Source: Escarpia spicata | Lineage: Eukaryota > Annelida > Polychaeta > Sabellida > Siboglinidae | DNA: 64,000 nt | Assembly (NCBI GenBank): GCA_963995525.1 | Contig: OZ023208.1 | Coordinates: 21,357,011-21,421,010 of the forward strand | Direction: 5' to 3' | Shown here: positions 46,700-58,148 of the stretch, piece by piece | How positions within the stretch are numbered: the first letter of the stretch is position 1 | How the letters are laid out: every line of letters starts with the position of its first letter | Made by a program: the position numbers and the translations under genes | Notes under the pieces: model-generated | Databases searched by the model: none | Told to the model about the DNA's origin: nothing | What the model saw: the letters and a program-made list of their open reading frames with translations, nothing else

Positions 46700-48190
46700 T
46701 TTCATTTCTAACTGGAAGAACAATGAAGTGGGTGTGAGATTGGTGGACCATGTGGTTTCGTCTTGTATTCTTTCATCTTATATACAAACACCACATTAGC
46801 ATCCCCAGCAGGCCAATAAAGAGGTCGTTTTAGGGGTACGTTTTCAAACAAAGTGGGACTCATATGTAGTCTGTGGAGATTGGTCCCATTTTGTTGCCTG
46901 ATTAAGTCTAATTTACACCCAATTGTATTCATAAAAGCCAACACGCAATGATAGTATGTTGTTAATATAACTGAATTATTTACTCGAAACCCTTCTCCGT
47001 GTGTGCAATTGTTTTTAATATGTTCATATTAATATAATAAACGAGGCACCGTGGAGTGTGTGTATCCAAGTTATTTTTTAGAATAAACAGTGAACGTGTG
47101 ACATTTATAATATGGTTTTCACTGAATACTTCATATTTATCTGATGTGATGTGCAAAAGTTCCATAATTTATCATAAATATAATTAAGTTAGTAAATTAG
47201 CAAACCTTTATAAAACATGCCCTGTAAATAGAAGATTCGAAAACATTATTATCCTCTTGTGGAATTTGAATTAAATTCTAGGTGTCAAGCAGTCAAGTAC
47301 CATATCCTGTACACCACACTAACTCCAGGAAACACAGTCTGTATTTTACAACTATACGGAACACAAAATGGATATAATAACACATAACAAAGGCCCTTCA
47401 CACATTATTGCCTCCTCACAAGCGATAAGGCTCCGCTTTCTGAGATCTACAAACATGCAACTAGCAACGACAATATTTCGGCAACCACACAGCCACACAA
47501 TTACACGATTTCTCATCAGCACGCGCATTTTAAAATAGGTGAAGCTAATTTTTTTTGTATTGATTAAATACAATTATTAATCGAAATTCGCGTTCCAGCT
47601 CAATAGTTGATAATTATGATTTGTGTTAAGCCAGATGAGTTTGTCTACCTGGTTTGCAGCTTGTAAGAAATACACTCGCAACACATCTTAAGTTGTTGAT
47701 TGTTGAGAATAGCCTCTTTGACAGTCGGTAGTTACCTTAATCAGCATACGAAAATTAAAAAGCTGCACCTTTCGTTCATTTTTTAACATAGTTCTGATCA
47801 AAAATAATGAATTATTTTAATGTGCTCATAATTGTTCAATCATCGTCACCCCTTTCATTCACAAGTATTTTGTCTGCATCTGTAACCTCTGAGTGACTAC
47901 AATTAGGACTCATAATTTTACGTTTGGTGTAAAACTGGCTTCATTTGTATTTGTTACCCCATGCGTTTTCATAACAGGAGAAACTGGGATATTGGGAAGT
48001 CCTTCTGCATGGCTAATTGGATGCAATGGTCCTTTGATACACATTCCTCTAGTGACTACCCTTTTCACACATGGCATTGGAGACATACCCTTCGGCCTGG
48101 CTCCCATACATTCAGTGATGATCACTTAATAGATAATGGTTCTCCCTTTATTATCTGCACAAATAAGGCTTGTTTGGCATTCATTGTAAT
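46700..48190. other. Interior of the TIR element; one unassigned frame
   Basis: A minus frame at 48125-47910 has protein-like composition (ITECMGARPKGMSPMPCVKR, GPLHPISHAEGLPNIPVSP) but no known motif. The plus frame over the same bases is also open. Nothing else is seen. Confidence 0.3.
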
Positions 48191-48194
48191 GCTT

Positions 48195-49860
48195 GAAGAA
48201 CAAGAACAAGAAGTTTATTTTGACCTCAAATTTTCATACAATAAACATATCTAGTATATAAATATACACAAATAAAGTAGATATGGATACATATGTGTAT
48301 GTACCATTTTTGAAACCAATAAACTAATTAATTAACAGAAAAACACCTTTTAATTTTATCATAAATAGGGGTTCAGTGGCTCCGAATAAGACATATTGTC
48401 GCAATCATAGGAGCCACCGCAGTTATGACAAATATTTTTAAATATATGATGGCCTTTCAAGTTATGTGTCTATCTAATTTATACAATCGTGTGAATTATA
48501 TGTGGCAGTAAATGTTCTTTATAGCGATTGATATAATCAAAACTGTGTATGTACATGATTACTAAAAAATTCGTCCATTTATTAACAATTAACATTACTG
48601 ATTTTTGTTACATGAATTACAATTTAACAGTGTACATGTATCTTTGTATTTTTTCAGGAGAAAGTTTTCAGTGTAAATTGCAAAGCCTCGCAGGCTATGG
48701 GTGTATATCTTTTCTTTCACTATTTCAGGAGTGTCGTTTATAATGTATGGCAAGTTATATTTAAGACATTGTTTTGCAAATTCATGTTTAGTTCTGACAG
48801 TATGTACAGCCTGTATATTTTTTAGATTCAGAGTGGTGGTGTATATTAATGTTTTTAGTTCTAAAGGTAATACATGTTTTAGTATATTTAATATGCCAAT
48901 CATTTTTGCACATTTATTATATATTTTTTCCGTATGTCTTTTCCAATTTAAATTTGAATCCAGTATTAACCCTAGGAAATTAAATTCATCCACTTTTTCA
49001 ATATATGTATTATCTATTTTAAGTGTAATTGGTTGTGTATCTTTATTGGGGACATGAACAATCATACATTTAGATTTAGTGATCATTTATTTATACTTAG
49101 CCACTCAACAACTTTGGAGAGTTCACTGTTTATTAAAGATTCAATTGTGTTATATTGTACACTATTACTTAAATATTTTATAGTAGTAAATAACGTGGTG
49201 TCATCTCCATACATTATAAACTTATATATGCTACTAGCTTGTGAGAAGTCATTTATATATATATATATATATATAATAAATAACAATGTCCCAAGGAATC
49301 AACCTTGTGGGACACCAACTGCTATTGGAAGAATTTCAGATTCTATTTCTTCTATTTCAACATACTGTTTCCGATTGTTTAGCTAATTTTTTCACACAAA
49401 TAGACCTGCATCGTCAATGCCATAATATTGCAATTTATTTAATAAAATAGTGTGGTCAATAGTGTCAAAAGCTATAGAAAGATCGATAAATATGTTAATC
49501 GGAACGTCATTTTTATTCATTTGCGTTATAATTCTATCTACTAATTTTAATGCAGCACATTCAGTTGAATGTTTAAGTCTAAAAGCGTACTGATTGTCAA
49601 CAAGCAGATTGGTATCATTAAAATATGCTGATAACTGAGTAAAAATAATTTTCTCTATTACTTTACCAATCGTTGGACGTAGAGAAATGGGCTTATACTT
49701 TTTGAATAATGTTGGATCATCTTTCTTACATGTAGGAATTACTTTGGCAATTTTGAGTTTATCAGGACAAATTCTCGTGTTTAACACTTGATTTATTAAT
49801 ATAGTTAATGATTTAATTATTGAGGGTTCAATTATTTTATCCACAACTGTTTTTGGACAC
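48195..49860 (-). pseudogene. 5'-truncated LINE (Jockey/CR1 group), RT to 3' tail
   Basis: The RT starts at 49844 (KIAKVIPTCKKDDPTLFKKY, PISLRPTIGKVIEKII, FIDLSIAFDTIDHTILLNKL). A frameshift follows, then LPIAVGVPQG with a stop at the next residue, and the active site MYGDDTTLF with Gly in place of Ala. Next come FLGLILDSNLNWKRHTEKIY and a C-terminus ending NCNSCNKNQ (48595). The 3' UTR has GGTGGCTCC and AAATAAAC and ends in (CTTGTT)n at 48215-48195. Both stops and the YGDD change argue it is inactive. Confidence 0.82.
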
Positions 49861-50216
49861 TATCCAGCAGCTTTTAGGTGGGGGTTAACGGTTTTGAGAA
49901 ACATGGAATACGTACAATTAGTGGTTCAAATTTTAAAGATGCAATTTTGAGGGCGGTTCACTATTTGAAGAAAGGGGTTCACAAAAAGGGGTTTCACGTG
50001 TACCCCGTGAACCCCCCGGCTACGGGCCTGTAAACTGCTAAACACGAAACCCTTTTCTATTGGATCACTCAACCGAACCCTTTCGCAGCGGCACGGTTAT
50101 TAGTATCGGCTCCGTGTCCTACATGTTAAGGCATCCGAAACAGCTAGGCGCCATATTGTACATAATGATACGTTCTGATTAACTTTGCATTTTCTCACGC
50201 AATGTTTCTGAGTTCA

Positions 50217-50262
50217 AGAATCTCACTGATTGCTGGACCGAGTATGGCAATATGTTTGACAT
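50217..50262 (+). mobile_element. 46-base fragment of the hAT transposase region
   Basis: AGAATCTCACTGATTGCTGG and the following bases match 56635-56680 almost exactly. It corresponds to the N-terminal part of the hAT transposase (VKHIAILGPAISEIL on the other strand). Confidence 0.75.
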
Positions 50263-50380
50263 AATTTATAAAGCCAACAAATCATAATGTACGGTTGTTG
50301 TTTAAGCCGTCTAGAACAATAATTGGTCTTCGATGCTGGAGACCAGTACGGACATAATTAACATTATATGTTAAGAAGAA

Positions 50381-50745
<365 letters not shown>

Positions 50746-51333
50746 ATGTGTGTGTTGTCAGTTCGACAATTCACTGACACCGTGTTATCTTTGCGTTGAA
50801 CTAAACAAATAATGGTACATCGTGCCAGACTTGGGCCCTTGATGATCAAAACAAGTGTTGTAGTTTATATTCAAAACACTAGCGTATATATAGCTCAAGT
50901 TCAAACTACTTTTCTCATAATGTTGAAAATATCTTGAAATTCTAGTTTTTGAACCAGGTGTTCGAAAGCCAGCCTGATTAAAAACGTTGGACGGTGAAGA
51001 CGTTAGAAAAAAACAGGGGTGAAATTTCATAACATGTGCGATAAAGACAATCTAGATTTTATGATAATATCGTTCCGATTTTAACTTCAACCCCCAGTGT
51101 TCTGTATTTAAATTGAGAACACCCTAGAGTATTTTAACCTACATTACAGAACACCAACGTAGTGTTTTCGATGGTATTTTCAGCTCAGTCCATCGGGCAG
51201 GAATTATCATTAGTGAATTCGTAACTTCGGCAAACATGCGTAGTCTACGTCTATATGCGCAACGGACCAGAAAGTAAAATTCGATTACACTACCTGACAA
51301 GTGTATCCGTTATTCCAGCGGTATATATCTCAC

Positions 51334-51394
51334 CTGCAATGCCTTGAACTGTCAATACTATTATCACCAACTTCGTCAGCGTCACTGTTGCCAT
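51334..51394 (-). CDS. Duplicate first coding exon (signal peptide), possible alternative start
   Basis: ATG at 51394, donor GCAG/GTGAGATA after 51334; 61 nt, phase 1 out, the same as exon 1. It encodes MATVTLTKLVIIVLTVQGIA, three codons longer than copy 1 (29058), with two other amino-acid differences, a preserved hydrophobic core and the same donor. It could be an alternative first exon, spliced to exon 2 at 25758, or the surviving first exon of a lost paralogue. No exon 2 copy follows within the window on this side. Confidence 0.5.
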
Positions 51395-51734
51395 GGCTCT
51401 CGGTTATGTTACGGGGACGATCTACTTCGGGGTTTGTAACATAGCGTGAAAAGGGTTCACGCGTCGTCACAAAAGCTGCATTCAAGAAGGTCCACATCAG
51501 TCGACTGGAGATATAGTTAACTTTAGCCGGCCCGAATGGCTGACTCATAGCATTTCCGTCGCTCAGTGTTATTGGTCGCTGCTTACAATAGCTTAACCCA
51601 TGTTTACACAGCGAACCAGGAAGAAATACACGGTTAATTGATAAGCATAATAACAAAGATGTACTGAACACGACAGTGTTAACAACTACTTTATTTACCA
51701 CGCAATGAACTTGTCATACTAACATAGTGTAACT

Positions 51735-51990
51735 GATAGAGTTATTCATACATACTGATTCATTCATACATACTGAAAAGCTGGTGTACATTGTTTAGCA
51801 ACTGATTATTATTTGCCTTACGTAAGAACGTGTAGATTATATAATAACCTTGACGTATGGTCCAATCTCTTAGCACCACAAAGTATCCTTATTACTTTTT
51901 TCTGTAGCAAGTCTGGGCATTCAACATCTGTTGAGTGTTGCCCTATGTTTCAGCATATTCCTTAATATAAGATAAAAACAGTGAGTGGTA
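51735..51990 (-). pseudogene. LINE ORF2 C-terminal fragment, copy 2
   Basis: Includes residues CYRKKVIRILCGAKRLDHTS (51945-51850) ahead of the part shared with 29399-29660. In copy 1 the corresponding upstream residues were lost to the CR1 insertion. Confidence 0.6.
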
Positions 51991-52227
51991 TAATATAGAC
52001 ATGCCAATTCTGTTATAGTCGAGTTGCCGCCCTGCTATGTTCAGTATGAAACCCGGAAATGATTGGTACTGTAAGTTTTGTGTGTGCTAAATCACGTAGG
52101 TTATGGGTCCCTCAACTAAAATCAGCGGGATGGCAACGCGACATCCTTGGGCAACTTGTGGGAGCCAGGCAAATCCAAGATGGCTGCCGTGAACTTAGGT
52201 CAAATTAAAAAATGTGTTACATCTTTG

Positions 52228-52618
52228 CATTGGAGCTTGCTAGGAACATGCTTTTGGTGTTTATACACATGCTTTGGCATATGAGGAATTCAATGGAACC
52301 ATTTCCATTGATGTCCGACTATGTTCACATGACAACAATTCAAAATGGTCGTAATTTTTACCGAAAATAGCCAAAATCGAGCATAACTGTTGATTGGTTT
52401 ATGCTAGAGACACGATTTTTGTGTCCATCCCGATGTTTTGCCATATGAGGAATTAAATGGAACCATTTCCAATGATGCCCGACTATGAACACCTGACCAA
52501 AATTAAAAATGGTCATAATTTGTACCGCAAATAGCCAAAATCGACCATGACGTTTGATTGGATGATGCTAGAAACATGACTTTTAAGTGCATAATGATTT
52601 TGGATTTATGTGACATGG
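52228..52618. repeat. Tandem repeat, period 164 bp, 2.4 copies
   Basis: Units start at 52228, 52392 and 52556 (GATTGG-type starts exactly 164 apart). Each full unit carries ATGAGGAATT and AATGGAACCATTTCC. The third is truncated at about 60 bases. Confidence 0.85.
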
Positions 52619-52624
52619 CAATAA

Positions 52625-53145
52625 AGCTGTTGTTAAAATTGGGACGTTAGTAAGATAACAGTTATTTACAGTTCTTCATTTGCAATGATCAGTCATCATG
52701 ACTGAGCTACGAGTATGCTAATAGCTATACATACATGTATATGTATTTCACTACTTCTGACAAGAAACATACAAAAGCTTTACTAAATGGCGTGCAGTAA
52801 TCACGAATGAATCGGTATCACACAAGTACAACATTTAAAAGTAAACAGTTCAAAGTAAGAAGTACTCACTTATAAATTTGCTGAAACACAATGAAACATA
52901 ATTTGAGAACATTTGTTGTAATAACAGGTTTCATTTGGACATTGACAATGTATATATCATTAATCAATTATTCAAAACCAACGTTATATGAAACGGACAC
53001 CATTCACATTACATTCTCAGAGAAAAGTTTAGTCCCGTCATTCTCTCTTATCCTCCTCTTCTATTTCCTCTGTATTGTCACCTTCTTCCTCATTATGCTC
53101 ATCATGTTTGGTGAACGGGTTGAGGCACATGGCTTCACCAACACA
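52625..53145. other. Nothing recognised
   Basis: AT-rich. The plus frame from 52891 is a shadow of the minus gene beyond 53150. Confidence 0.45.
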
Positions 53146-53149
53146 GAAG

Positions 53150-53934
53150 CACTACTGTGTGCAGGACAATCCTGCAGAATGACAGCTACATGCATGACTG
53201 CTGCAAGCTTTCCCTACAACTTTACACTGACAGTTGATGACGTCCATGGGGCGGGGGGGGGGCTGCTGGTCCTCTTGCGATGCATAAAGTTGGCACACCC
53301 CCTGCACCAGTGACACACTCCCATCCATAATCAGCGATATCAACCACGGGCGGAGTCTGCTGATCTACTGCCTTCCAGAGCATGACTTGATAGTAAGCTC
53401 GCAGAATGTGGTAGGTCAGATAAGTGTCTGTCGGAGGAAGAGTCTTGATACATATAGCTTTCCCTCTGGTCCTTTTGGAGTAGAGCGCATTCATCGAAGA
53501 CAGTGTAGAGGCCAGAGCGGTCAGCAGACTTCAATACCTTTAGCTCCATCGGTTTGTCGTAACCAACTGGATAGGACACAGTGTGGCAGCCTGACAGTGC
53601 ATGCATACCAAGCAGTTGGAGGGATTTTTCACCAACGAGGAAAGAACTTTCATTGATGTTGAGGAGAGCCCCACTCCATCGATCTAGCTGCACAGGGGTT
53701 GTCAGCTGCGTACTCCACACCCAGAAGATAAGCAGAACAAAGACGTCATCAGTGTCATCGCTGATCACTCGTACAGTTTTCTTACCATTCTTCACAGCCT
53801 CCAGAAGATAACTAATGATAGTAATAGCTGCTTCATCATGGCTGTACCCGCCCTCCTCTCTTCCAGCCATCGTCACATTGTTGCCCAAATTGAATGTGGA
53901 GAGAACCCTGATGAGAGCCTTCTTATTTGCTCAC
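53150..53934 (-). pseudogene. FEN/PIN-like nuclease of an unnamed mobile element, C-terminal half
   Basis: Read leftwards: KKALIRVLSTFNLGNNVTM, HDEAAITIISYLLEAV, KTVRVISDDTDDVFVLLIFW (one extra Asp), LDRWSGALLNINESS, LLGMHALSGCHTVSYPVG, ELKVLKSADRSG. After frameshifts follow DIADYGWECVTGAGGVPTLC, IARGPAAP and a cysteine-rich end INCQCKVVGKACSSHACSC, HSAGLSC. The HDEA, SDDTD and SGCxT acidic motifs, with VDG in the N-terminal half, fit the metal-binding residues of a FEN1/XPG-like PIN fold, though the Asp of GCDT is His here. The full-length family is common in marine invertebrate and fish genomes as I remember, without a name I can give. Confidence 0.6.
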
Positions 53935-53944
53935 AGAGCTCACA

Positions 53945-54540
53945 CAGACCAACTCTTCAAGAAGCTGTCCATTTTACCAATAAGAAAATCTACGAATACA
54001 CGGTTGTGCTGTTTATGTACAAAACCGTTAAGAATATGTTTCCGTCGGTTTTGACAAGGATGTTCATTAGAAATAACGAACATAGGACACGCAACACACA
54101 ATTACTACATGTGCCGATTTCAGAAAGTAATGTATTATATAAAACCATTAGATATCGAGGTGTTAAATTATGGAACTATATGGCGACAACAGTGGATTAT
54201 AATTGTAAGTATGCATTAGCAACGTTTAAACGTCAACTTAAGAAGAATTTTTTGCTAGTAAATAATATTAATGACTTATATAAATAGCATTCTTTGTTGC
54301 AATTTTAAATGAAGTATTCATGAAAATAGTACTGTTGTGATTCATGTTTCTGTTTTTCTTCTTTCTTCAATCACACAAATTGTTATCTTGCACCATGAAA
54401 TTTACGTATGTATCACATGTATTGTGAGGGTTAATCAGCCACTCATGGCTTTATACCATCATTACAGAAACCATGGCAATCTATTGATTGGAATGTATCA
54501 TAGTTTCTGTAATAAACCATTAGTATTATTATATTATTCA
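53945..54540 (+). pseudogene. LINE 3' end inserted in the nuclease gene
   Basis: HFTNKKIYEYTVVLFMYKTV, MFPSVLTRMFIRNNEHRTRN, YRGVKLWNYMATTV and FKRQLKKNFLLVNNINDLYK (stop 54285-54287): the C-terminus of a Jockey/CR1-group ORF2. The 3' UTR to about 54540 contains an 11-bp inverted repeat (ATTACAGAAAC at 54463, GTTTCTGTAAT at 54505). It separates the two halves of the opposite-strand nuclease gene. Confidence 0.72.
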
Positions 54541-54542
54541 TA

Positions 54543-54780
54543 CTGTTGGCGATATCTGAAGCAGACCCAGCACAGGTCCAAACAATATGATATAGAAGTT
54601 GCTGGCCATCGACGATCACTATGTCTGGAGCTGCTGGTTGAAGATCATCCACTTTCAGTCTAGAGACGAGAGTGGATTTTGTCCCAGTCCTCAAACATCC
54701 ATATTCATAAATGATTGGTGCAGGGACAGCGCACAGTTCATAGTCAATTTTTTTGAAGTTCGACTTGCCGGTGCTGCCCT
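54543..54780 (-). pseudogene. FEN/PIN-like nuclease, N-terminal part
   Basis: KIDYELCAVPAPIIYEYGCL, RTGTKSTLVSRLKVDDLQ, then APDIVIVDGQQLLYHIVW and CAGSASDIANSM. The IVIVDGQQLLYH block resembles the first metal-binding Asp region of FEN1/XPG N-domains. Joined conceptually with 53934-53150 it gives the order expected for the gene, with the middle lost to the LINE insertion. Confidence 0.6.
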
Positions 54781-54831
54781 CCCGTGATGAGACGACTAAA
54801 TAGTGATGTCATGCCACAGAGCGTCATATCA

Positions 54832-54918
54832 CCTATGGCCAGAATGGTCAGCAGACTTCACTACCTTTAGCGTCATCACTTTGCCATGACCAAATGGATA
54901 GGACACAGTATCGCAAAA
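54832..54918 (-). pseudogene. Fragment of a second nuclease copy
   Basis: CDTVSYPFGHGKVMTLKVVK then SADHSGHR. It corresponds to 53587-53508 but keeps the CDT Asp that is mutated there, so it derives from another, less damaged copy lying upstream. Confidence 0.65.
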
Positions 54919-54919
54919 T

Positions 54920-55285
54920 TGTGTTGACTAGTATTTTTAAATGCTACAATTAAGTCGTCATGAGGCTGTATCATTGTGATTGAATATTGTTATTTAATTA
55001 AACTTCAGGAGCAATAACTCACAATTTTAAACAAAAACACTGTTAAAAAAATAGTAATGTTGATGCACGTATTGTTGCACTTATCCAATTAATTATTTCA
55101 ATTTACCGTTTAATCGAAGCATTTTATTAATTTGAAGTGTCGCAATTGTAACTTATTTTTGTGACCCTGTGAAGCTGTAATTGATATGTAATCGAAACCA
55201 ACCCAAATATTCTATCACTAACGAGGTCTAGCTGTGTTTTTTTCTGATAGCATTTTATTAATAACATGAAAACAGCAAACATAGG
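54920..55285. other. Nothing recognised
   Basis: AT-rich, no feature. Confidence 0.5.
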
Positions 55286-55286
55286 G

Positions 55287-55442
55287 TTTCAGTTAAGAAA
55301 GATAGAAAGACTAGAGGACATGAAGTTACATTAGTAAATGAGCAGTGTAGATTAGACGTAAGAAAGTTCTCATTTTCACAAAGGTCTGTGAATGAATGGA
55401 ACATATTATCTGATGATTGTTTGAATGTCCCTTCCAGTATGC
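55287..55442 (+). mobile_element. CR1 ORF2 C-terminal fragment
   Basis: SVKKDRKTRGHEVTLVNEQC, RLDVRKFSFSQRSVNEWN, closely related to the end of the intact ORF2 (minus strand, about 8190-8060). It ends exactly where the hAT transposase frame begins. Confidence 0.8.
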
Positions 55443-56750
55443 GAGAGGGTCACTCTCTTCGGCTATGGCTGCCTCACCAAGGTATTGATTCACCTCAGCC
55501 ATGACTGATGCTGGTTGAACTGTAGCAGCTGGTGTGGTCATAAAGCTGAACAGCTTGCTCCGCTTCTTGGCTGGGCTGCCTACACTCACTGCAGAGGCTT
55601 CTGGAGGAGCGTACTCAATAGCCTTCACAGACAGCTCTGCTGTAACAGCTTCCCGTTTATTGGCATCCTGGCACCACTGGAGCTTGAAGCGAGGGTCAAG
55701 ACAAGCAGCAAACCTGAAAACCTCATTGTCCTCATGCACTACCATGCGCTTGTCAAGTCATTTACCCAGGGCTGTGATGAAGCTGGTAATGTAGCGAGAC
55801 TTCATGGTGGTTAGATGAATCCGAAGTCCAATGATGGTTGGGATGATGAAGCTGGCAGTGACTGTCTTGTCACGCTGTCTGATGTCTGTTGCCGCCTCGA
55901 ATGGCTCCAGGATCTCGAGCACATCTTTGAGGATGTTACAATCATATGCAGTGATGGAGGGTGCATCAAGCTGTTCCAGCTTAGCTGCAGGTACAGCAAG
56001 TACGGAGCGAATCATGTTCACTTGTCAATTCCATCTTGTTGCATTCGCTGTCTGCAGCCTCACTTCCCCCTCGAGTAGATCAGTGGCGATTGTCGACTTG
56101 TACACGTGGTTGACAACCTTGGAGACTTTGCCAAGAACACGGTTCAGCTGAACTGCCTCCTTGAACCCATCACTTACAACGAGCTGGGTGGTATGGCAGA
56201 AGCATGGGCTGTGGTCTGCAGGGAACCGCTCATACTCCTCTGGTGCGACAGTGATGGTCGAATCAAGGTCATCTTCCTCATCGGAGTTGACTGCTGTCGA
56301 GTCTACGGCAATGGTTTCAAACTCGGGCAATGAGAAGCCCTTCACCATGTTTGACGCACTGTCGGTCACAATGGTTGATATCTTTGATGCAATGTTGTAT
56401 GACTGGATTATATCCTCATACTCTTGCACTATGCTGTCAGCAGTGTGCCGACCCCTGAACCGTTTGCATGCAAGCACTACAGGTTTCATGGTCCAGTCCA
56501 CGATGAAATGGCCAGTCATACCGAGGTATGAGCGCATCTGTCGACTGGACCAGATGTCGAGTGTGACGCACACACTCTGTGCACAGTTCAGCTGCTGGAT
56601 GATCTCAGAGTGCACGCTGGCAGCCTTCTCCTGAAGAATCTCACTGATTGCTGGACCGAGTATGGCAATATGTTTGACAGAATTCCAATTTCCGTCCGCC
56701 TCGCTGAAAGTACTGACTTCGAGGTTACAGCTTTTGTACAAGTGACGCAC
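55437..56750 (-). pseudogene. hAT transposase, two in-frame stops, C-terminus lost
   Basis: One frame throughout: DGNWNSVKHIAILGPAISEI, VCVTLDIWSSRQMRSYLGMT (first Asp), GRHTADSIVQEY, STIVTDSASNMVKGF (second Asp), PCFCHTTQLVVSDGF (C-x-x-H), ATRWN followed by TGA, AYDCNILKDVLEILEPFEAA, GK followed by TGA, LDKRM, FAACLDPRFKLQWCQ, and the end SDPLAYWK. The two TGAs stand where Ser is expected, so single C-to-G changes explain them. It stops at DPLAYWK, just before the C-terminal dimerisation block with the catalytic Glu context, where the CR1 fragment abuts. The organisation is that of ZBED-type hAT elements. Confidence 0.85.
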
Positions 56751-57016
56751 GTCCGGCTCGCGACTTGTATTTGGAAGTCACATTTACATGTACCGTCGCC
56801 AAACGTTTTACGATGAAAGGAACGAGCAAATAGTTCAATAACATTAATTATGTTCTCGCTTGACGAGGTTCGCGTCGACGGGTTTGCGTTTATATATGAT
56901 CCCTTGACATATTTTGTATCTACAGTGTATGTTTTAACCCAATAAATTGCTTATAAAAACAAGTTGCATTGCATCAATGTTGAAAATAAATAGTTATCAT
57001 GGTGCACAACACTGTG
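56686..57016 (-). mobile_element. hAT 5' terminal region, right copy
   Basis: Starts at 57016 with CAGTGTTGTGCACCATGATA (hAT-type terminus) and leads without gap into the transposase at 56750. It is the inverted counterpart of 3174-3500. Confidence 0.7.
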
Positions 57017-57019
57017 TGG

Positions 57020-58145
57020 ACCAATAATCCATAAATGACTAAACGTAAAATGACTAATCGTAAAGTACTATTTTCTATCGTTTTTATCGTAAAATCACAT
57101 ACAGCTGTGCTATAACATGTCGGCAGTAACATATTGACCAGACAAATTTTAATGGATCACAATTTGTAAATACAATTTTTATAACTTTTATTCATTACTG
57201 TTATAAATTGATATAAATTAATTTACAAGCAAATAATGTGTATCGGCGGATGCGTTTATATACGCGGATGAATTAGAAAGGCCTACAAATTGCCGTGATA
57301 CATTAACATGTATCTACGTCTTCAAGTGATGGAGTTGCTAAAAATTAATACCGGGGGTATATACAGACAGGTTCCCAATTCTTTCTATTGAAAAGAAAGG
57401 TTGGAACATATTACACGTCAGTGAATTGCAACTGGTTTATTATATCAACAACTAACTACACGTTTACAGGCACAACTGAAAATGTATATAAAGAGCAGCA
57501 TTTGTCCACATTTCGTGTTCTGTGGAGTAACTCATTTTTTCTTCTGCGTGTGGCCTGTGTCCTTCTTGTGTTTGAGCAAGTAGTGACGGCTATGGACATT
57601 TTTCAAACACACTTTGCATGCTGTATACAGCTTTCACACCTTTGCAGTTGACGGGGTGTCGTTGTTGCTGTCGTGTGTTCGTTTCTTTTCTACTGTGTGC
57701 ACAAGTCACATGTGCCGGTCTTTGCCAGCAGTGGAAGCATCTGTCAATTTTTTTTTAAATTCCAAATGGACCCTTTACCCATACACCCACATCCAAATTT
57801 CTTTTGGATTATTGGAATTGTTTTATATTTACAAAGCCCTTAGGTGTATCGGTCACTGGGAGCAAAGGACGTTAACAAATTTGCAACAAAGTTATTTTTC
57901 TCATATTAAAACGAGGGAAACATATCTTTGAGGAACATTTTAATAGTGAACGCAGTTCACGTGACTACACAGTGACAATGATATAAACATCCACAATGGC
58001 GCACCTTACCGAACGACATTGTAAGCAACCATTCACACTAATCACCACAGGCAAGTCATACATTGATGGTTTTGAATACGATGCAACAGAAACCGTGTGC
58101 TATCGTTTGGGCAGTGAAATGATATTGTGTTATGAATATTGTAAA
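57020..58145. other. Unassigned segment between hAT 5' end and satellite block
   Basis: Present only in the right arm. On the minus strand one short frame at 57618-57550 has a single C2H2 pattern, C-x2-C-x12-H-x5-H (CKVC ... HKKDTGH), flanked by stops. It may be a relic of a zinc-finger-bearing element. Otherwise AT-rich. Confidence 0.35.
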
Positions 58146-58148
58146 TAT

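Larger units (their letters stand above)
46572..50030. mobile_element. TIR element inserted in duplication copy 2
   Basis: CAGGCCCGTAGCC at 46572-46584 and its inverse GGCTACGGGCCTG at 50018-50030 form perfect 13-bp termini, flanked by TAAAC on both sides (46567-46571, 50031-50035). Sub-terminal ends are G/C-runs with TTCACGTGG and CCACGTG-like words. Copy 1 of the duplication (28390-28400) lacks it, so the boundaries are independently confirmed. Its interior is largely a LINE (48195-49860). No transposase is recognised. Confidence 0.82.

Noticed and set aside
52891..53313. Plus-strand frame of 140 codons with hydrophobic segments
   Set aside because: Half of it is the complement of the FEN/PIN-like gene's C-terminus; the rest has no support.
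56106..56634. Plus-strand frames over the hAT region
   Set aside because: Shadows of the minus-strand transposase, which carries the family motifs.
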